DNA of 64,000 nt from NCBI GenBank assembly GCA_033065855.1, contig JAVXUO010002762.1, forward strand, positions 558,001 through 622,000. The letters run 5' to 3'. Source of the DNA: Escallonia rubra (Eukaryota > Streptophyta > Magnoliopsida > Escalloniales > Escalloniaceae). Below are positions 23,801-49,800 of the stretch, piece after piece; within the stretch, counting starts at the first letter, position 1, and each line of letters begins with the position of its first letter. The notes beneath the pieces were generated by a model. The model was not told where the DNA came from, made no database searches, and worked only from the letters and a program-made list of their open reading frames with translations. Made by a program: the position numbers and the translations under genes.

Positions 23801-23980
23801 ATCTTCTATGCCGAGTACCTGAACACTGGCCCAGGATCAGGCGTCGATCAGCGGGTTAAATGGGCGGGGTATAAGCCTAGCCTCACAGCAGCGCAGGCCG
23901 CCAAGTTCACGGTTGAGTCATTCTTGCAGGGCAGTGTTTGGTTACCTGCTACAAACGTGGTCTTCGATTCATCTCTGTGA
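20821..23980 (+). CDS. Pectinesterase with PMEI-like pro-region (AtPME1-like, copy 2)
   Basis: Cell-wall pectin methylesterase of 573 residues. Exons are 20821-21862 and 23301-23980, with a 1.44-kb intron at the same codon as in the other two genes. The N-terminus 'MDTIKSFKGYGKVDPLEEQ' is nearly identical to the second gene and is followed by a basic stretch and a membrane anchor (about residues 31-53). The pro-domain has 'TMTDQETCLDAL'. RKLL and RRLL motifs mark the processing region. Catalytic Asp394, Asp415 and Arg478 are all present. It is clearly a tandem duplicate of the 13393-15571 gene. Its first exon strongly favours G/C at third positions, unlike its sister. The intron contains an unexplained GC-richer block (about 22500-22960). 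Confidence 0.96.
22478..22960. other. Compositionally distinct block in pectinesterase intron
   Basis: Within an otherwise AT-rich intron, this block is noticeably richer in G and C and is open on the minus strand for 158 codons (22478-22954). The hypothetical product has segments such as 'TWRGLRSPQETREHYMRAG' and 'GRRGCPTTGRVFFTC', which I cannot assign to a family. It is opposite to the host gene. Possibilities are organelle-derived DNA, a captured gene fragment, or a transposon remnant. I do not call it a gene. Confidence 0.35.
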
Positions 23981-24267
23981 TCTGCAACTCTCTTCAGTAC
24001 TTCTTCAACTTAGAGGACGTAAACACGCTCAAATTCTGCAGTGTAGGGTCACGTTTGCTAGTGTAACTTTACATTATCTTTTCCTAACAGTTTTCTTGTA
24101 AAATTTTATTGGTTACACTTTGTGATGAAATGTGAATTGAAGATACGTTCTTGCAGCTTGTACGTGTTTGGTGGGATAGCTATTTGCGCGTCGATGTGGT
24201 TCAAGAGAATGAGATTAATACTAGGGGCTTAGGCCCTAGAATTTAGAATTTTTTTTTTGCTGCTATC

Positions 24268-24467
24268 CTAGTTATAAGAAGTTACCAACAACTCCTCGCA
24301 TAGCAACTACTTATAGTCGCTAAATGTCTTTAGTGACTTTTTTGCTAACATTTTCAGCGATAATTCTTCACAATATTTTTTACGTCACTAAACAATAGTC
24401 ACTGAGAACATTTAATCACGACTAATTATCGCTATATAGGGGGTTGTAGGCATCTTCTTACAACCCG
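24268..24467. mobile_element. Palindromic MITE-like element 3' of third pectinesterase
   Basis: The left end ('tagttataagaagttaccaa') is the rough inverse complement of the right end ('ggcatcttcttacaaccc'). The interior shows 'tagtcgctaaatg' and 'gtcactaaacaatagtcac' mirrored motifs. It belongs to the same family as the element in the first pectinesterase intron (8770-8935). Confidence 0.65.
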
Positions 24468-24533
24468 GATAACATCCAAATTTTTTACCTGAAATTTTAG
24501 CAAAGAAGATATGTTTTTCTGTCAAAGTAATAT

Positions 24534-25723
24534 GGCTTAATTTCACCCAGCACCCTGTACTTAGGGGTCAATTGCACCCAGCACCCCATAGTTTTAATTT
24601 TGGCACCCAGCACCAAATGACGGTCAAACTGGCCTTTGACCATACGTCTGTTACTTTTTAAGGGGCAAAATGGTCTTTTTATCTGTTATCTCCACCTTTC
24701 GTCCACGTCAGCTCCAAATGGGCCCAATAATTAACATCAGACCCTCCACGTCATTTCCTCACCATTTTTCTCTCCCAAACTATTCATCTTCCCAACCAAT
24801 ATCAAAACGTGCGGCCACCTTCTCCGACCGAAACCATTGCCTGACGAGCCATCGCCTCTGACCGAAGCCACTGCCCGGTGTGCCACCATCCCCGCCACCA
24901 CTCTCTCCATCATCACGACCCACCACCGTCGGCCACCCACGACCAGCCATAACTACCCACAACCACCAATCCTGAAACCCACGGCAGCCCCTCCAATTGA
25001 ATCGCGGCCACCAACGCCTATCGTTGATGACCGCCGCCTCTGCCACAAATCCCTCACCCACGACCACCCACAACCACCAATCCCTCCCTCACCCACGGTC
25101 ACCACCTCAAACCGAATGACGACCACCAATAACGGGCGTTCGACCAACGGTGACCATTCAATGAGCCATTATCGCCTCCAATCGAACGACCATCAGACAC
25201 TCCCCCTGCCTACCGCCGTAATCACGACATACCCAATCACCCCATCACGCGATCTCCGGCGAGCACAATCAGCCACTGGACAACATCATCACCACATAAT
25301 CAGTGGTCCAAATCGAGGGTAAGAATGACAGGTCAGGCTAGGTGAAGAGGACGTGGGGACACGCTGGACGCCAAAGACCGCGGCGATGCTCGAGGTGGGT
25401 TCTTGGTGCACGGTGGTTGGGGACACTGAGAGAAACAGAGAAGAGAGAGAGAAGATAGAGAGAGAGAGGGGAAAGAGAGAGAAAATGGGGAAGAGAGAAA
25501 TGACGTTGGGCTTAGGGGGTTGGAGCTGACTAGGATTTCATGGATGAAAAGACCATTTTGCCCTTAAAAAAGTTAACAGACGTCTGGTCAAAGGCCATTT
25601 TGACCGTCAATTGGTGTTAGATACCAAGTTTTTTAAATTTTTGGTGCTGGGTGCCAAAATTAAAACTATGGGGTGCTGGGTGCAATTGACCCCTAAGTAC
25701 AGGGTGCTGGGTGAAATTAAGCC
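24534..25723. mobile_element. Mutator-like element with long TIRs, non-autonomous
   Basis: The 1190-bp element is flanked by the perfect 9-bp duplication aagtaatat (24525-24533 and 25724-25732), the length typical of Mutator-like elements. Its terminal inverted repeats start 'ggcttaatttcacccagcac' and run about 145-175 bp on each side (to roughly 24680 and from 25548), with one side carrying an extra segment of around 30 bases. The interior is C-rich on the plus strand and open for 161 codons (24837-25322), giving a Thr/Pro/His-rich sequence without a recognisable domain. No transposase is seen, so it depends on other copies for movement. The interior may be captured host DNA (Pack-MULE style), which I could not prove. 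Confidence 0.9.
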
Positions 25724-25732
25724 AAGTAATAT

Positions 25733-26477
25733 ACACTTGAAAATAGATGGTACGACCTTGTGGGTAAAGAAGTGGCTATGACAAAAGAAAGCCTTAAAAA
25801 GTTCTTACAATTCATGGTACAAAAGTTTGCATCCATACGAGAGGGGTAGGTTGAAAATTTTGCAGTAGCGTTGCATCCTCAACTTATAATGTAACACTAT
25901 TATTTTTATTTTATTTTATTGATAAATGAACAGTGTCCAGTTCTGAATCATTGGTCCCGACCATTTAGAACATGTGATAAGGAGGAGGGATTATAAAGTC
26001 TAGGGTTTTTATATTATATTTAACGGTTCTAAATGGTCGATACCGTTAATCACAAACTATACACTATTTTCTACTTTTATGCACCTAAGTATTGTTTTCT
26101 TTTACTTTTTGAATTTATTCTTAATTTTTTTTAATTCCCACTTGCAATTTAATGTTCCGCCGGCCCAGGAAAACAGATTAAAGACCACTTTCATGGTTTC
26201 ATACTCAGGGTGAATTTTGTTATCGGGTCCAATTTGTTTTTGTTAGGTCCAAAGAGATCTTTAAATTGTTGGGTCCAAATTAAATATAAAAGTTGACTTA
26301 ATCCACATTCTAAAGCTAGAACAACTCAAATCGTTGTCAATAATTTTGCACCTCGACTTTGCAGGCCTTGGAGTAGATGAAGGCGATTGAACAACAAGAG
26401 GACGGTTCGTGTAAAACATAGAAAAAAAAAAGATTATTTTGATAATTGAAGGTGAAAAACAACTCTTGATAGGAGTT
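25733..26477. other. Spacer between two transposons
   Basis: AT-rich sequence with no gene seen. It continues on the other side of the hAT-like insertion at 27377. Confidence 0.4.
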
Positions 26478-26485
26478 GTGATCGG

Positions 26486-27368
26486 CAGGGGCGGATCCAG
26501 AAAGTCTAATCGGGGGTGCCAAAAAATCATTAAAAAAAATTTGATGACTAACATGAAAGATTTAAGAAGGTTTAAGTTCACATAAAACATGAATAATAAA
26601 AAACATATTATAATTATCGTCACTATTAAATACATTAACTATAGAATATATTGCTTAATTTGATTACTAACAATATATTTTCACTATACATAGTGATTAA
26701 ATTAATTTGATAAGGTTAGTAAAAAATAAATTACTAATTTTGTATTAAAGATGCTTACTCCTTACTATATAAATATATTACTAATGTGATTATCACTTGT
26801 ATCAGTACATTAGTCACATATAAGTTAACAAATTATAAGAATCGAAACTAAAAAAAAATTTGAACTAACCTTAATCTATTCTTGTTTTTTGGCAATCTAG
26901 AAATTTAGAATTTGGGATTTGGAACAATGAAGATAGAGTAAGAAAATAACAAAGACAAAAACTATAGTAGTCGGTGGCACAAAGAGTTAAAAACACAAAT
27001 AAAATGCAATATTAATAAATTAATATTACAATATAGTGATATTTTTATAAATATTTTACATTTTTTAAATATATTTATGCATTATCTAAGAAGCAATTTT
27101 GTTCATGGACCAAATAAAAATTACACTATAAAACAAATAGAGAGAAACGACAAAAGAAATCAAACTACACAAGGATACTCAGAGGAAGACCCAACGAATT
27201 AAAGCTTGTTGCAAAATTCCTTGCTGATGCAATTGAACTGAGATTCAACTCCATTGCATCAATCTTTGCAGTTGGGATTTCCTTCAATATTACTTAGTTG
27301 ACCTTCCTTCCCGTAGATGTTAAGAAATTTCACAAATTTTGACCGGTCATGGGGGTGGTCCGCCCCTG
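26486..27368. mobile_element. hAT-like non-autonomous element (883 bp)
   Basis: A perfect 8-bp duplication gtgatcgg flanks the element (26478-26485 and 27369-27376). The terminal inverted repeats begin caggggcgga and match for about 12 bases, with the following bases partly conserved. An 8-bp duplication with short TIRs beginning CAG/CAGGG fits the hAT superfamily. The interior is very AT-rich with no transposase frame, so it is a deletion derivative or an internally unrelated copy. The intact duplication points to a fairly recent insertion. Confidence 0.85.
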
Positions 27369-27376
27369 GTGATCGG

Positions 27377-28133
27377 CATCTTAACGATACGAGGTAGTTA
27401 TAATGTGTTAAAAGAATAAGAATCAAAATGGGCATTTTCGATGCAGATGGACATGGACCCTACAAGATGTTTATTGAAAAAGACATCACACAATCTTGCC
27501 TAGTTGCCTTCGATGCCAAGCAAATCTAGTCCCAAAAGTTGTAAATCAAGAAGTTGTAGGAATCTGTCAGAAAAGTAATACGTAACATTCTACTTTCTAA
27601 AACCCTAAAGAATTAACTTAACGGTCACATATCGTCAGTGCTAGATTATATTATTCGTGCATCTTTAACAGTCCATTCATAATTTGGGTCAATGTGAGCC
27701 TTTCTCTTCCCGACAGCAGATTTGGGTGTGAAAAACTCCAATCAATAAAACATTTACCATCTTTTTTGCCCGGAAAACGTCTATTAATACGAATACGAAG
27801 ATAATACACCGCGAGAGATCCATATTATAACTACAAAATTATTATCAAACAAGCATTGATCACGGCTCCATGGTTAGGCAATCTTCTCCTTTTCTTTTGC
27901 TTTTGCAAGTTGGATTAGAATCAGAATAAGAAATGCTATAAGGAAGAAAGACAACAAAAAAAACCCTTTCACCAAAAACCAAAAAAAAAAAGAAAAAGAA
28001 AAGAAAAAGAAAGACAAAGGACCCTGTTACAGCCCGTCGCCCACGTGCGGCGGTGGTTTCCGCAACAAGAAAAAGTTTTCTAGAGAGAGAGTTGAAATTT
28101 CGACAAGCGACAGCAATGTGAGCGGGTCTCCCC
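27377..28133. other. 5' flank of alanine aminotransferase
   Basis: AT-rich DNA with a purine-rich A/G stretch at about 27955-28018. No gene is seen. It probably contains the aminotransferase promoter, but no convincing TATA box was picked out. Confidence 0.4.
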
Positions 28134-28155
28134 CGTCTCTCTCTCTCTCTCTCTC
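28134..28155 (+). promoter_or_regulatory. CT-repeat in leader of alanine aminotransferase
   Basis: A pure CT dinucleotide run ('gtctctctctct...ctcg') lies 40-60 bases upstream of the ATG at 28196. Pyrimidine-rich patches of this kind are common around plant transcription starts and in 5' leaders. Confidence 0.5.
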
Positions 28156-28195
28156 GAATAACCGCCCCTTTTAAAACTGTTGGCCAAAAGGAACC

Positions 28196-36570
<8,375 letters not shown>

Positions 36571-37311
36571 GATATCTCCCCTTGTGCATTTATATCCATA
36601 CCCTGCTTCGGAAAAATCCTGAATAAAACGGAGCAGCTCAGTTTTTTTGTTCATGGGTATCTTCATTTATACCTGCTTAGAGTGACTGTTGCCATACTCC
36701 AGTGATTCAGTCTCATAGAGTCTATAAGATTCGGTTATGTTTGTCCTCCATACGTTGGGAATTTTGCAAAGCGTTTCAAGCTTATGTATTAAATGACAAT
36801 TTTTATTGTCTACTTTCGGACTTACAACTGTATGTTTCCTTCTCATAGACTTTCTATAGAAGTTAGTTTCGCTGTTGTGGTTCTATAGGAACCTCTCAAT
36901 GTAGAAATGTGGGAGAAGCTTCTCCTTGCAAATTCTGATCCAATGAAAGTCCATTGAAAGCCTTATACGATTCAAGCTTGGTTAATGACTTTACAATGGT
37001 AAATAATTCTAAACCAAGGGTGAGACCAAACTATACCTGCATCCACCCCCTGATTGAACACTGGACGCTGAATATGAGTGTGCCAAATTCATATTGCACG
37101 TAACATAACATTTGCAAGCTGATTTTTAAGTCCACTGCAATATCTTTGATAATAAAGGTGAGGATATGAAGATGTTTCCCTCAAGCACATGTGAATTCCA
37201 TACAACAAAGAAATAAATATAACTCAGGGTTTAGCAAATTAGTACAAAAACCATGGAGGGAAAGCGACAACGCGAATCGTGATTTAAAGCTTCTCAAACT
37301 AGTCTTCTTTC
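36571..37311. other. Shared 3' region of convergent genes
   Basis: The 3' ends of the + strand aminotransferase and the - strand proteasome gene face each other across 741 bases. It contains the aminotransferase poly(A)-type signal at 36622 and no further gene. Confidence 0.6.
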
Positions 37312-42924
<5,613 letters not shown>

Positions 42925-43543
42925 CTTTGATTCGATATGAAAACTTTAAAATCTGCAGTAAATAAGGATCAGATATCAAATTTAAGTACTCAAAATTTAC
43001 TTGAATCGAAGGGTTTTCAATTTGTGAAAACAAGGGAGTAATGAGAAATCAACAAACAATCTAGAAGTGGTGCATAGGCAGCACCTGCGTTTGAGAGTGT
43101 TTTTGGTAGGTGAGAGAGAATGCCTGGACCTTTGGTGTGTGGTGAACTGAGTCGTCTTCTTCTTGTGCTTTTCTGTGAGCCCTTCTTGTTAAGCAAGCAA
43201 GGCAGCAAAGCAGAACCGGTGTGGATCGTGGACTGATAGGGCGGCTCGGGTTGGTTCACTGTATTTGACCCGAATAACTCGGATTTTTTTTCCCTTGAAC
43301 AATTTCCTTGCAAAACCTCTCTCATTTAACGATAAATTATCGTCGCTAAAGCTCATCGGTGACATGTTTATGCTACCACTAATTTTATTATCGCCATTCA
43401 AGTATTTTTATGAACGTCATCGTAAACTTGTGACAATTCGTTACTGAGCAAATGAATTCTTCCGGGTAAGGTGAGGCCAACTTTCGGAAGGAATTCTCTA
43501 TCAATCCGAAGAGTTTAATAGAATCAGAAACCTTTTTAATTTA
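42925..43543. other. 5' flank of proteasome alpha-5
   Basis: This should contain the minus-strand leader and promoter of the proteasome gene. A repeated-family motif near 43330-43395 ('gataaattatcgtcgctaaa') recalls the palindromic MITE family. No separate gene is seen. Confidence 0.4.
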
Positions 43544-45170
43544 GGGTGTGTTTGATAACGCAATTAAGCACTTAAAACTTAAAAATCTCAATAATTTTCA
43601 ATTAAGTTCATTTCGCGCCGTATCACTTAATACATTAGTGCCTGTAAAAAATAAACTAAAATTTTAAGTAAAGGTGAATTTACTTAATCCTTATCACTTA
43701 ATAATTCTAAGTGAGATGATAAAAAAATTATTGACCAGACTTTTACATAAAAAGAGTAATCGCCGCCATAATGTCGTCATAATTAAATTGCTCGCAACAC
43801 CACCTCCACCACACTACAACTACCACCAAAACCACTAGTTCTCTTTGCCACCACCACCACAATTATCACAACCTAGTCATTACCATCACTGCCACCTAGA
43901 CCTGACAAACAAGTAAATTCGCCGAGTAGTGGTAAAATTCGGTTGTTTACGGATAAATCAAGTCCTTATAAGAATTACTAAATTTTTAGGGGTAGTCATT
44001 TCTTATACCTGTAGCCTACCCAAACGGTTCGGTTAAATCCACGAATAATTGGGCAGGCTTCCAAATTTTGTTCAATATTTTAATAATCGGTTTTTTTTTA
44101 TTACCAAAAATAGAGAATCAACATCACATTACACAAAGTCTAATAAAAATAAGGGATGAACGAATCAACCACTTAAATAACAAACAAGTACCAAGTAAAT
44201 ATTAAAATAACAAATCTAGCAACAATAAACTTTTGATTCGATATATGACGGCGAAAGTGGATGACGGAGGTGCTCATGGTTGTCATCGATGAGGATGTGT
44301 GAAAGGAGAGAAGACGGTAAAGCCTTTGGTTTTGCTGCAGCAGCGGATATGGGCTTCTTGATCGGGCTTGAAGGGTGAGGTGGCTGAATGGCCTTAAATA
44401 GAGCGAGGGCTGAGGGGGCTAACGATCACCGATGGATCTCGAGTGAGAGGCATAGAAGGGCTACAGCGGCTTGGGTAGGCGTTAGATTGAGAGAGAAAGA
44501 TGGAAAATGAAGGCTTAGGTTAGGGCAAAACAACAAATGTCTTTATATATACAATAAGATCCGGATAAACCAGGCAAATTATACCCGACCTTGACTAGTC
44601 TGCAAATTACGAATCGATTCGGGTACGAGTATGTTTTCAACATATCTTTAAAATATGTATATGTACCCGAGTTTTTTGACCGGGTACGGATTGACCCCCG
44701 CGTCTTTTTTTTTAGGTCTACCATCACCATCACAAGGACACCGTCACCTCTACCGTACCATTGTTGCTGCCACCACATTTGTATCCGTCAAAATTATGTA
44801 AATATCCATCACTCTATGTACAATCACTGTCATGGCTGACATGTTGCTACCTATCACTACCACCATAATTACCAACAGTACATGTTAACACACCACTACC
44901 GCCACCATTAACACTTTCTCGTCGCCGCCGCCACCCCCTTCATCACTGCATTGCCATTACCACCACCACTCACCAACATGGTTTGCAAAAAAAGAACAAA
45001 ACTATAAGGTACACACATAAATGTATAATTTTGATAAAATAGACAAATTTGTAATTCGAACAAATTTTCAGACATTTACTCTTAATTTATCAAATAAATT
45101 AACTTATTTTTAAGTGGTGAAAATCCAGTCACTTAAATCTTTCAGTTTTATGAATTCGACACTTTTCGAA
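43544..45170. mobile_element. Probable nested non-autonomous DNA elements
   Basis: 'gggtgtgtttgataacgc' at 43544 resembles the terminal motif of hAT-type non-autonomous elements and of the element ending at 48067. It is followed by AT-rich sequence with repeated 'cacttaa' motifs, then a CCA-rich low-complexity stretch (about 43798-43900) that resumes at about 44715-44965 ('ccatcaccatcac', 'ccgccgccacc'). The interruption between them (about 43905-44712) looks like a later insertion. Neither the outer right end nor target duplications could be fixed, so limits are approximate. Confidence 0.4.
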
Positions 45171-45371
45171 TGGAATAAAAAGAAAGGTGGGGAGATACAC
45201 CTAGATTTACATGTGCCATCTTTGAGCTAAGCTTCTTAATAGTTTTACTTTCGCTTCATGTCCTCATGCAAAGATCTTTTCATCGTGAATATCGTAGTGA
45301 CACGATTTGGTTGTCTTTGGCTGGGATTTTGAGAATGCTTTTGGATGCAAGATCTTGAATTTTGCAAACTT

Positions 45372-46497
45372 AGGGTCCGTATGTTTATGTTTTTCTATAC
45401 TCGAATTTTGTAACGATACAAATAAAAAAAAAATTGTACTTTCTTTTTTAGTACTCATTTTGGATACAAAATCCAAATAGTATAAAAAAAAGAAGGGAAA
45501 ACACCTTTCACCTTTTTCTGAATTCATGTCAGAGAAGAGAAGGGCAACCCCACTTCTGTTCACCCTTTCCCCTCTGAAGATATTCGCCATTTCTCTCTCT
45601 CCAGTTTCTTCTGGATCTTTAACTCCCTCTCACCCCATCCCCTCAAGCCCATACCGGAAGTTAGAGTTAACTCAGAGCTATGAGATTTTCGATCGATTCA
45701 CTTCACCAAGAAGCTCTGAGATTGAAATCGAATTGACTTCACACAGAAAGCAATATTTGACAGAATAGATTACCGGGCGTTTCTTGTTCGCGAACCAGTT
45801 GGTCAGCCACAAGTCTGTCGAATGCTTGAGAATCTGAATGACGGCAAGAACACCAACCCAACAGCACATCACAAACAGAAAACCGGTGACCAGACATGCA
45901 GTAGCTCCGGCACAAAGCAAAGAAAACCGGTGACCAGACATGCGGCCATGGTAGCGATGAATTTGCAAAAGAATCCATGTATTATTCTCATATCTCGCAA
46001 GCGATTGTGATGGAGGAAAAGGACACAGTGAGGCACAACAAGAACCAAGTACAGGAGGAATAGAAACAAAGTTCCAAATGACGCGAAATGATTGTTGTAG
46101 AAAGTTGTTTTTGAAAGAAACGGGAGTCCTGAGACAGAGGAGGTAATAGAGGTTACAAACCAGAATTTGACTGAAGAAAGGAGGAAGCTGTGTGCTTTGG
46201 AGATGAAAGGTGGGAAGATCCTAGGTTGCAAAAAGAAGACCTACAGAGAACAAAGAAATTTGGATCCGAAAAAGGAGGAGAGGTAGAATGTTGTCTCCGG
46301 TGAGGGTAATACCGGAAAAATGAGATAACAGTAATGAAAACGGAAATGAAAATGGTAAACATACAAAAATAATGACACAAAAAAAGTGATGAAAAAAATA
46401 AAAGTACACAATCATAATTTGTCATTGAATACGAAAATATTGAAAACGAAAACATAATATAAATACACAAAACGAAAAGTGCAAATGTACGGGCGCT
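45372..46497. mobile_element. Possible long relative of the 'GTACGTTTA'-end element
   Basis: The left end 'gggtccgtatgtttatg' and the right end 'gcaaatgtacgggcg' are approximate inverse complements and resemble the ends of the elements at 2861-3161 and 46621-46922. 'cttag' occurs at both borders. The interior holds a short direct duplication, 'aaaccggtgaccagacatgc' (about 45881 and 45927), and no recognised protein. The right part (46320-46497) is A-rich and partly self-complementary to the left end. Confidence 0.4.
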
Positions 46498-46620
46498 TAG
46501 TTCTTGTCTATTCAATTAAAATCATCCGCAAATAACATAAACCATCAAATCTATAACGGAGGTATCGAAAATCGGCCATAAATCCTTTTCATGTACTAGA
46601 AAGCACGAAAAACTACATTA

Positions 46621-46922
46621 TCCACATTTGTTTTCTGTTTTCATTTTCTGTTTTCATTTTCACGATTTTCATATTCAGTTTGAAAACATGTTCCTGTACT
46701 TTTATCATTTTCACAAAAAAAAATTTAGCTATTTTTTCTTATATTGGGTTAAGTTTGAGTGAAAAAAAAGCTGAAAACACCTTTTAGGTGTTTTCAGTTT
46801 TTTGTTACTATTTGAGTAATTTTATCCAAAACGAAAACAGAAAATGGTAAAAGTACGCAAAAAAAGAATATTTTTCATCATCATTGCTAAAAACAGAAAA
46901 CGAATATGGTAAACGTACGGGG
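46621..46922. mobile_element. Palindromic non-autonomous DNA element, copy B
   Basis: Nearly identical over about 280 bases to copy A at 2861-3161, sharing the central 'aaaacaccttttaggtgttt' hairpin and the right end 'aaacgtacgggg'. The left terminus is missing. A 12-base direct repeat, ctacattatcca, flanks it (46613 and 46923). It sits immediately 3' of the shortened CCCH gene. Confidence 0.7.
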
Positions 46923-47053
46923 CTACATTATCCAAATAGAATAATTTCTCTTCTTTTTCTCTTAGCGGAAGAAGAATCCTCCCAGGCATCGGGTAAATTC
47001 ATTCCTCCCCCTCAACTTTTCGGGTCAAACCCAACCGGATCCACAGAAACGGA

Positions 47054-47496
<443 letters not shown>

Positions 47497-47783
47497 CGGA
47501 AGAGTCGGAAAACGGCAGATGATGGCCGGAGTCAAAGGCCTAGCGGTGGCGATGGAACCCTAACTTTGTCTTAGATGTAATTTTTTTTCAACTAATATAT
47601 AGTGCACGGAACCGTATATATTGTGATTGGGATTCCAAATTGGATTTAGAAAAGGATTAGAGTTAAGACTTTATATATTTATTTCAAAATTGCACTAAGA
47701 AAAGGATCAGAGTTAAGACTTGGCTAGGTTTGACATTCTTTTTTTTCTTCTCTTTTTTTCAGTTTTAAAAATTGAAAAAAAAA

Positions 47784-48067
47784 GGAGCGTTTGGTAACTA
47801 TTTTTTTTTAATTTAAAAAATTAATTTTTAAACTGAAGAGTAAAAAAAAAACTCAAAAAACTGTTTTTTTTTTCACGTTTGGATTTTTTTTTTAGACCAC
47901 CACCACCCTCCCACCGTCGGCAGCCACCTCCGGCCGCCGGTAGCCACCTCCAGTCGCCAACCACCACTGTCGACCACCGAAAACCACAAAAAAAAAAAAA
48001 TCAAAATAAAAAAGGGTTACCAAACACAAAAAAAAAAAAACTAAAAAAAAAGGGTTATCAAACACCC
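47784..48067. mobile_element. hAT-type MITE-like element
   Basis: The left end 'ggagcgtttggtaac' and the right end 'gggttatcaaacaccc' are imperfect inverse complements. The right motif is partly repeated at about 48013 ('gggttaccaaacac'). The interior contains homopolymer A/T runs and a short CCA/CCG-rich segment. No target duplication was confirmed. Confidence 0.5.
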
Positions 48068-49791
48068 ACTTGTTTTTGTAAAAAAAAATAAATTTAAGCA
48101 GCTCTTTAAAAACTGAAAACCAAAAAAAAAAGTTTTGTCAAAAGCTTAATCTGAAACTAGCTTTTTGGGACACTGGCAAACATATTATAAAAGAATAATT
48201 CATAATATCAAAAATCGTAATAGCAGTGTAGATATTATAAATCCTATTTACCAGAATAATAATGTCCAATACTCTTATTATTTTATTGAATTGTTTCTTA
48301 ATATTTGTGCAACACTCTTTTAATGTTTTATAAATGTTTATATACAAAGACATTAATTTAACTCAAATTCAATTGAAAAGCAAATAAATATCGTTTTTAT
48401 TACTCAAATTAGTATAAACATGAGTGAAGTCAATTTTTACATTAGAAAAGTTACAAAAATCGAAGACAAAAAATTTAACTAAACGGATCAACTCGTCTGA
48501 AAAAAGAGCCCAATCAAGTTCTCATATCTCTTCCGACTCAAAAGAACTCGTTGCAATAGTTTTGAGCAGGTCTCCGTAAACAACTATCAAGTTACCAATT
48601 AGCCATCTTCAATTTTCAATCAACAATAATCAATGCGTGAGGGGTATTACATGAAGAAAGTCATGTAATTATTCTTAGATGATTATTCGGATGAGAACAC
48701 GCATCTATTACGAGTCTGTTATGAATATGCAAGTCTGTCATGATTATGATTCGGTTGTCGCTGCAACAATATGGCTGACAAGATTGAAAAAAAAAATATC
48801 CCCAGCACGTCTTTAATACAGCCAACAACATTAGGACATTCGATACGACTCGTAACACTCGCATAGAACACTAGGACAACGGTATCTAGTTTTAATCTTG
48901 ATCGTTATTTATCTTTCAATGTAAAGTTTACATTGTAGAAGAAAATGAGAGTCTTCGTAGCATAGTAACAGTGAGAGACATCCCTCACCCACCAGTCCCC
49001 ACAACTGGATAGCTTAACCAAGATTTCACAACAGTGCAGCCTTTGGGAAAGAGGCAAGGAAAGTCTAATCCTACAGTCGTAAGAAAGGGCAGCAGCACAG
49101 TAGGTGTACTGCGTCAAGCTAGCAATCTTGTGTGCTTCACTTTCTGCATACGGAAACCCATGTCAGGTCTGCATCAGTGCTGGCTAAAAACTGAAAGATA
49201 TCTGTTCCCTTGTCTTCTTTCTGCGAGCACATGGACTGCTCTGTTACTGCCCCCTCCATACATGAAACTAGCAAACAATGCAGGCTTGAATCTGGAAAAA
49301 CTGGAACAGCTTTAACGGAGACTAGGAAATGATAAACGGGATTGCAGGAAGACAAAGCTAATGTGGACAAACTCTCAGGGTAAAAGCAGTATCTTTTGGA
49401 TCCCTCGGGCTAAAGCAGAATCTATTGACACAAAGTGCCTGCATTATGTCAATCGTCAATGTAGTTTCACTTCTTTGATTTCTTTTCTTTTCCTTTCCTC
49501 TTTTTCCTTCTTCAGATTCATGTTTGTCCTATGTTTAGTGTTTTTTTGGAACAAATAATAGTTCCACACGAGTTTACAATTGCACCGGCGCGTATAATAT
49601 CGGTGTTTCAATGAAAAAGAAATGATCAACGACCGTCACACATGAGAGAAAAGAAAGTAGGCAAGACATATGTCAGATTTCTTACATCTCATTCATTGAT
49701 TTTCCTGCACTCTAGATTTTTTTTTATCTACAAACCCTATTATTTGGGATAACAATATTCAGCAGCCCAGAGCAAATTATTCGTTCAGTTT
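48068..49791. other. Spacer without identified gene
   Basis: AT-rich DNA. Open frames near 48905-49370 occur on both strands but show no domain or family I recognise. Confidence 0.4.
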
Positions 49792-49800
49792 TAATGTTAA

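Noticed and set aside
24837-25322. 161-codon Thr/Pro/His-rich frame
   Set aside because: It lies wholly inside a Mutator-like element and its composition follows the C-rich interior. No recognised domain.
45526-46515. Overlapping open frames around 45.5-46.5 kb
   Set aside because: Low-complexity or hydrophobic frames inside a probable non-autonomous element. Nothing recognisable on either strand.
49034-49370. Open frames on both strands near 49.0-49.4 kb
   Set aside because: Neither frame shows a known domain, and both strands being open suggests chance.
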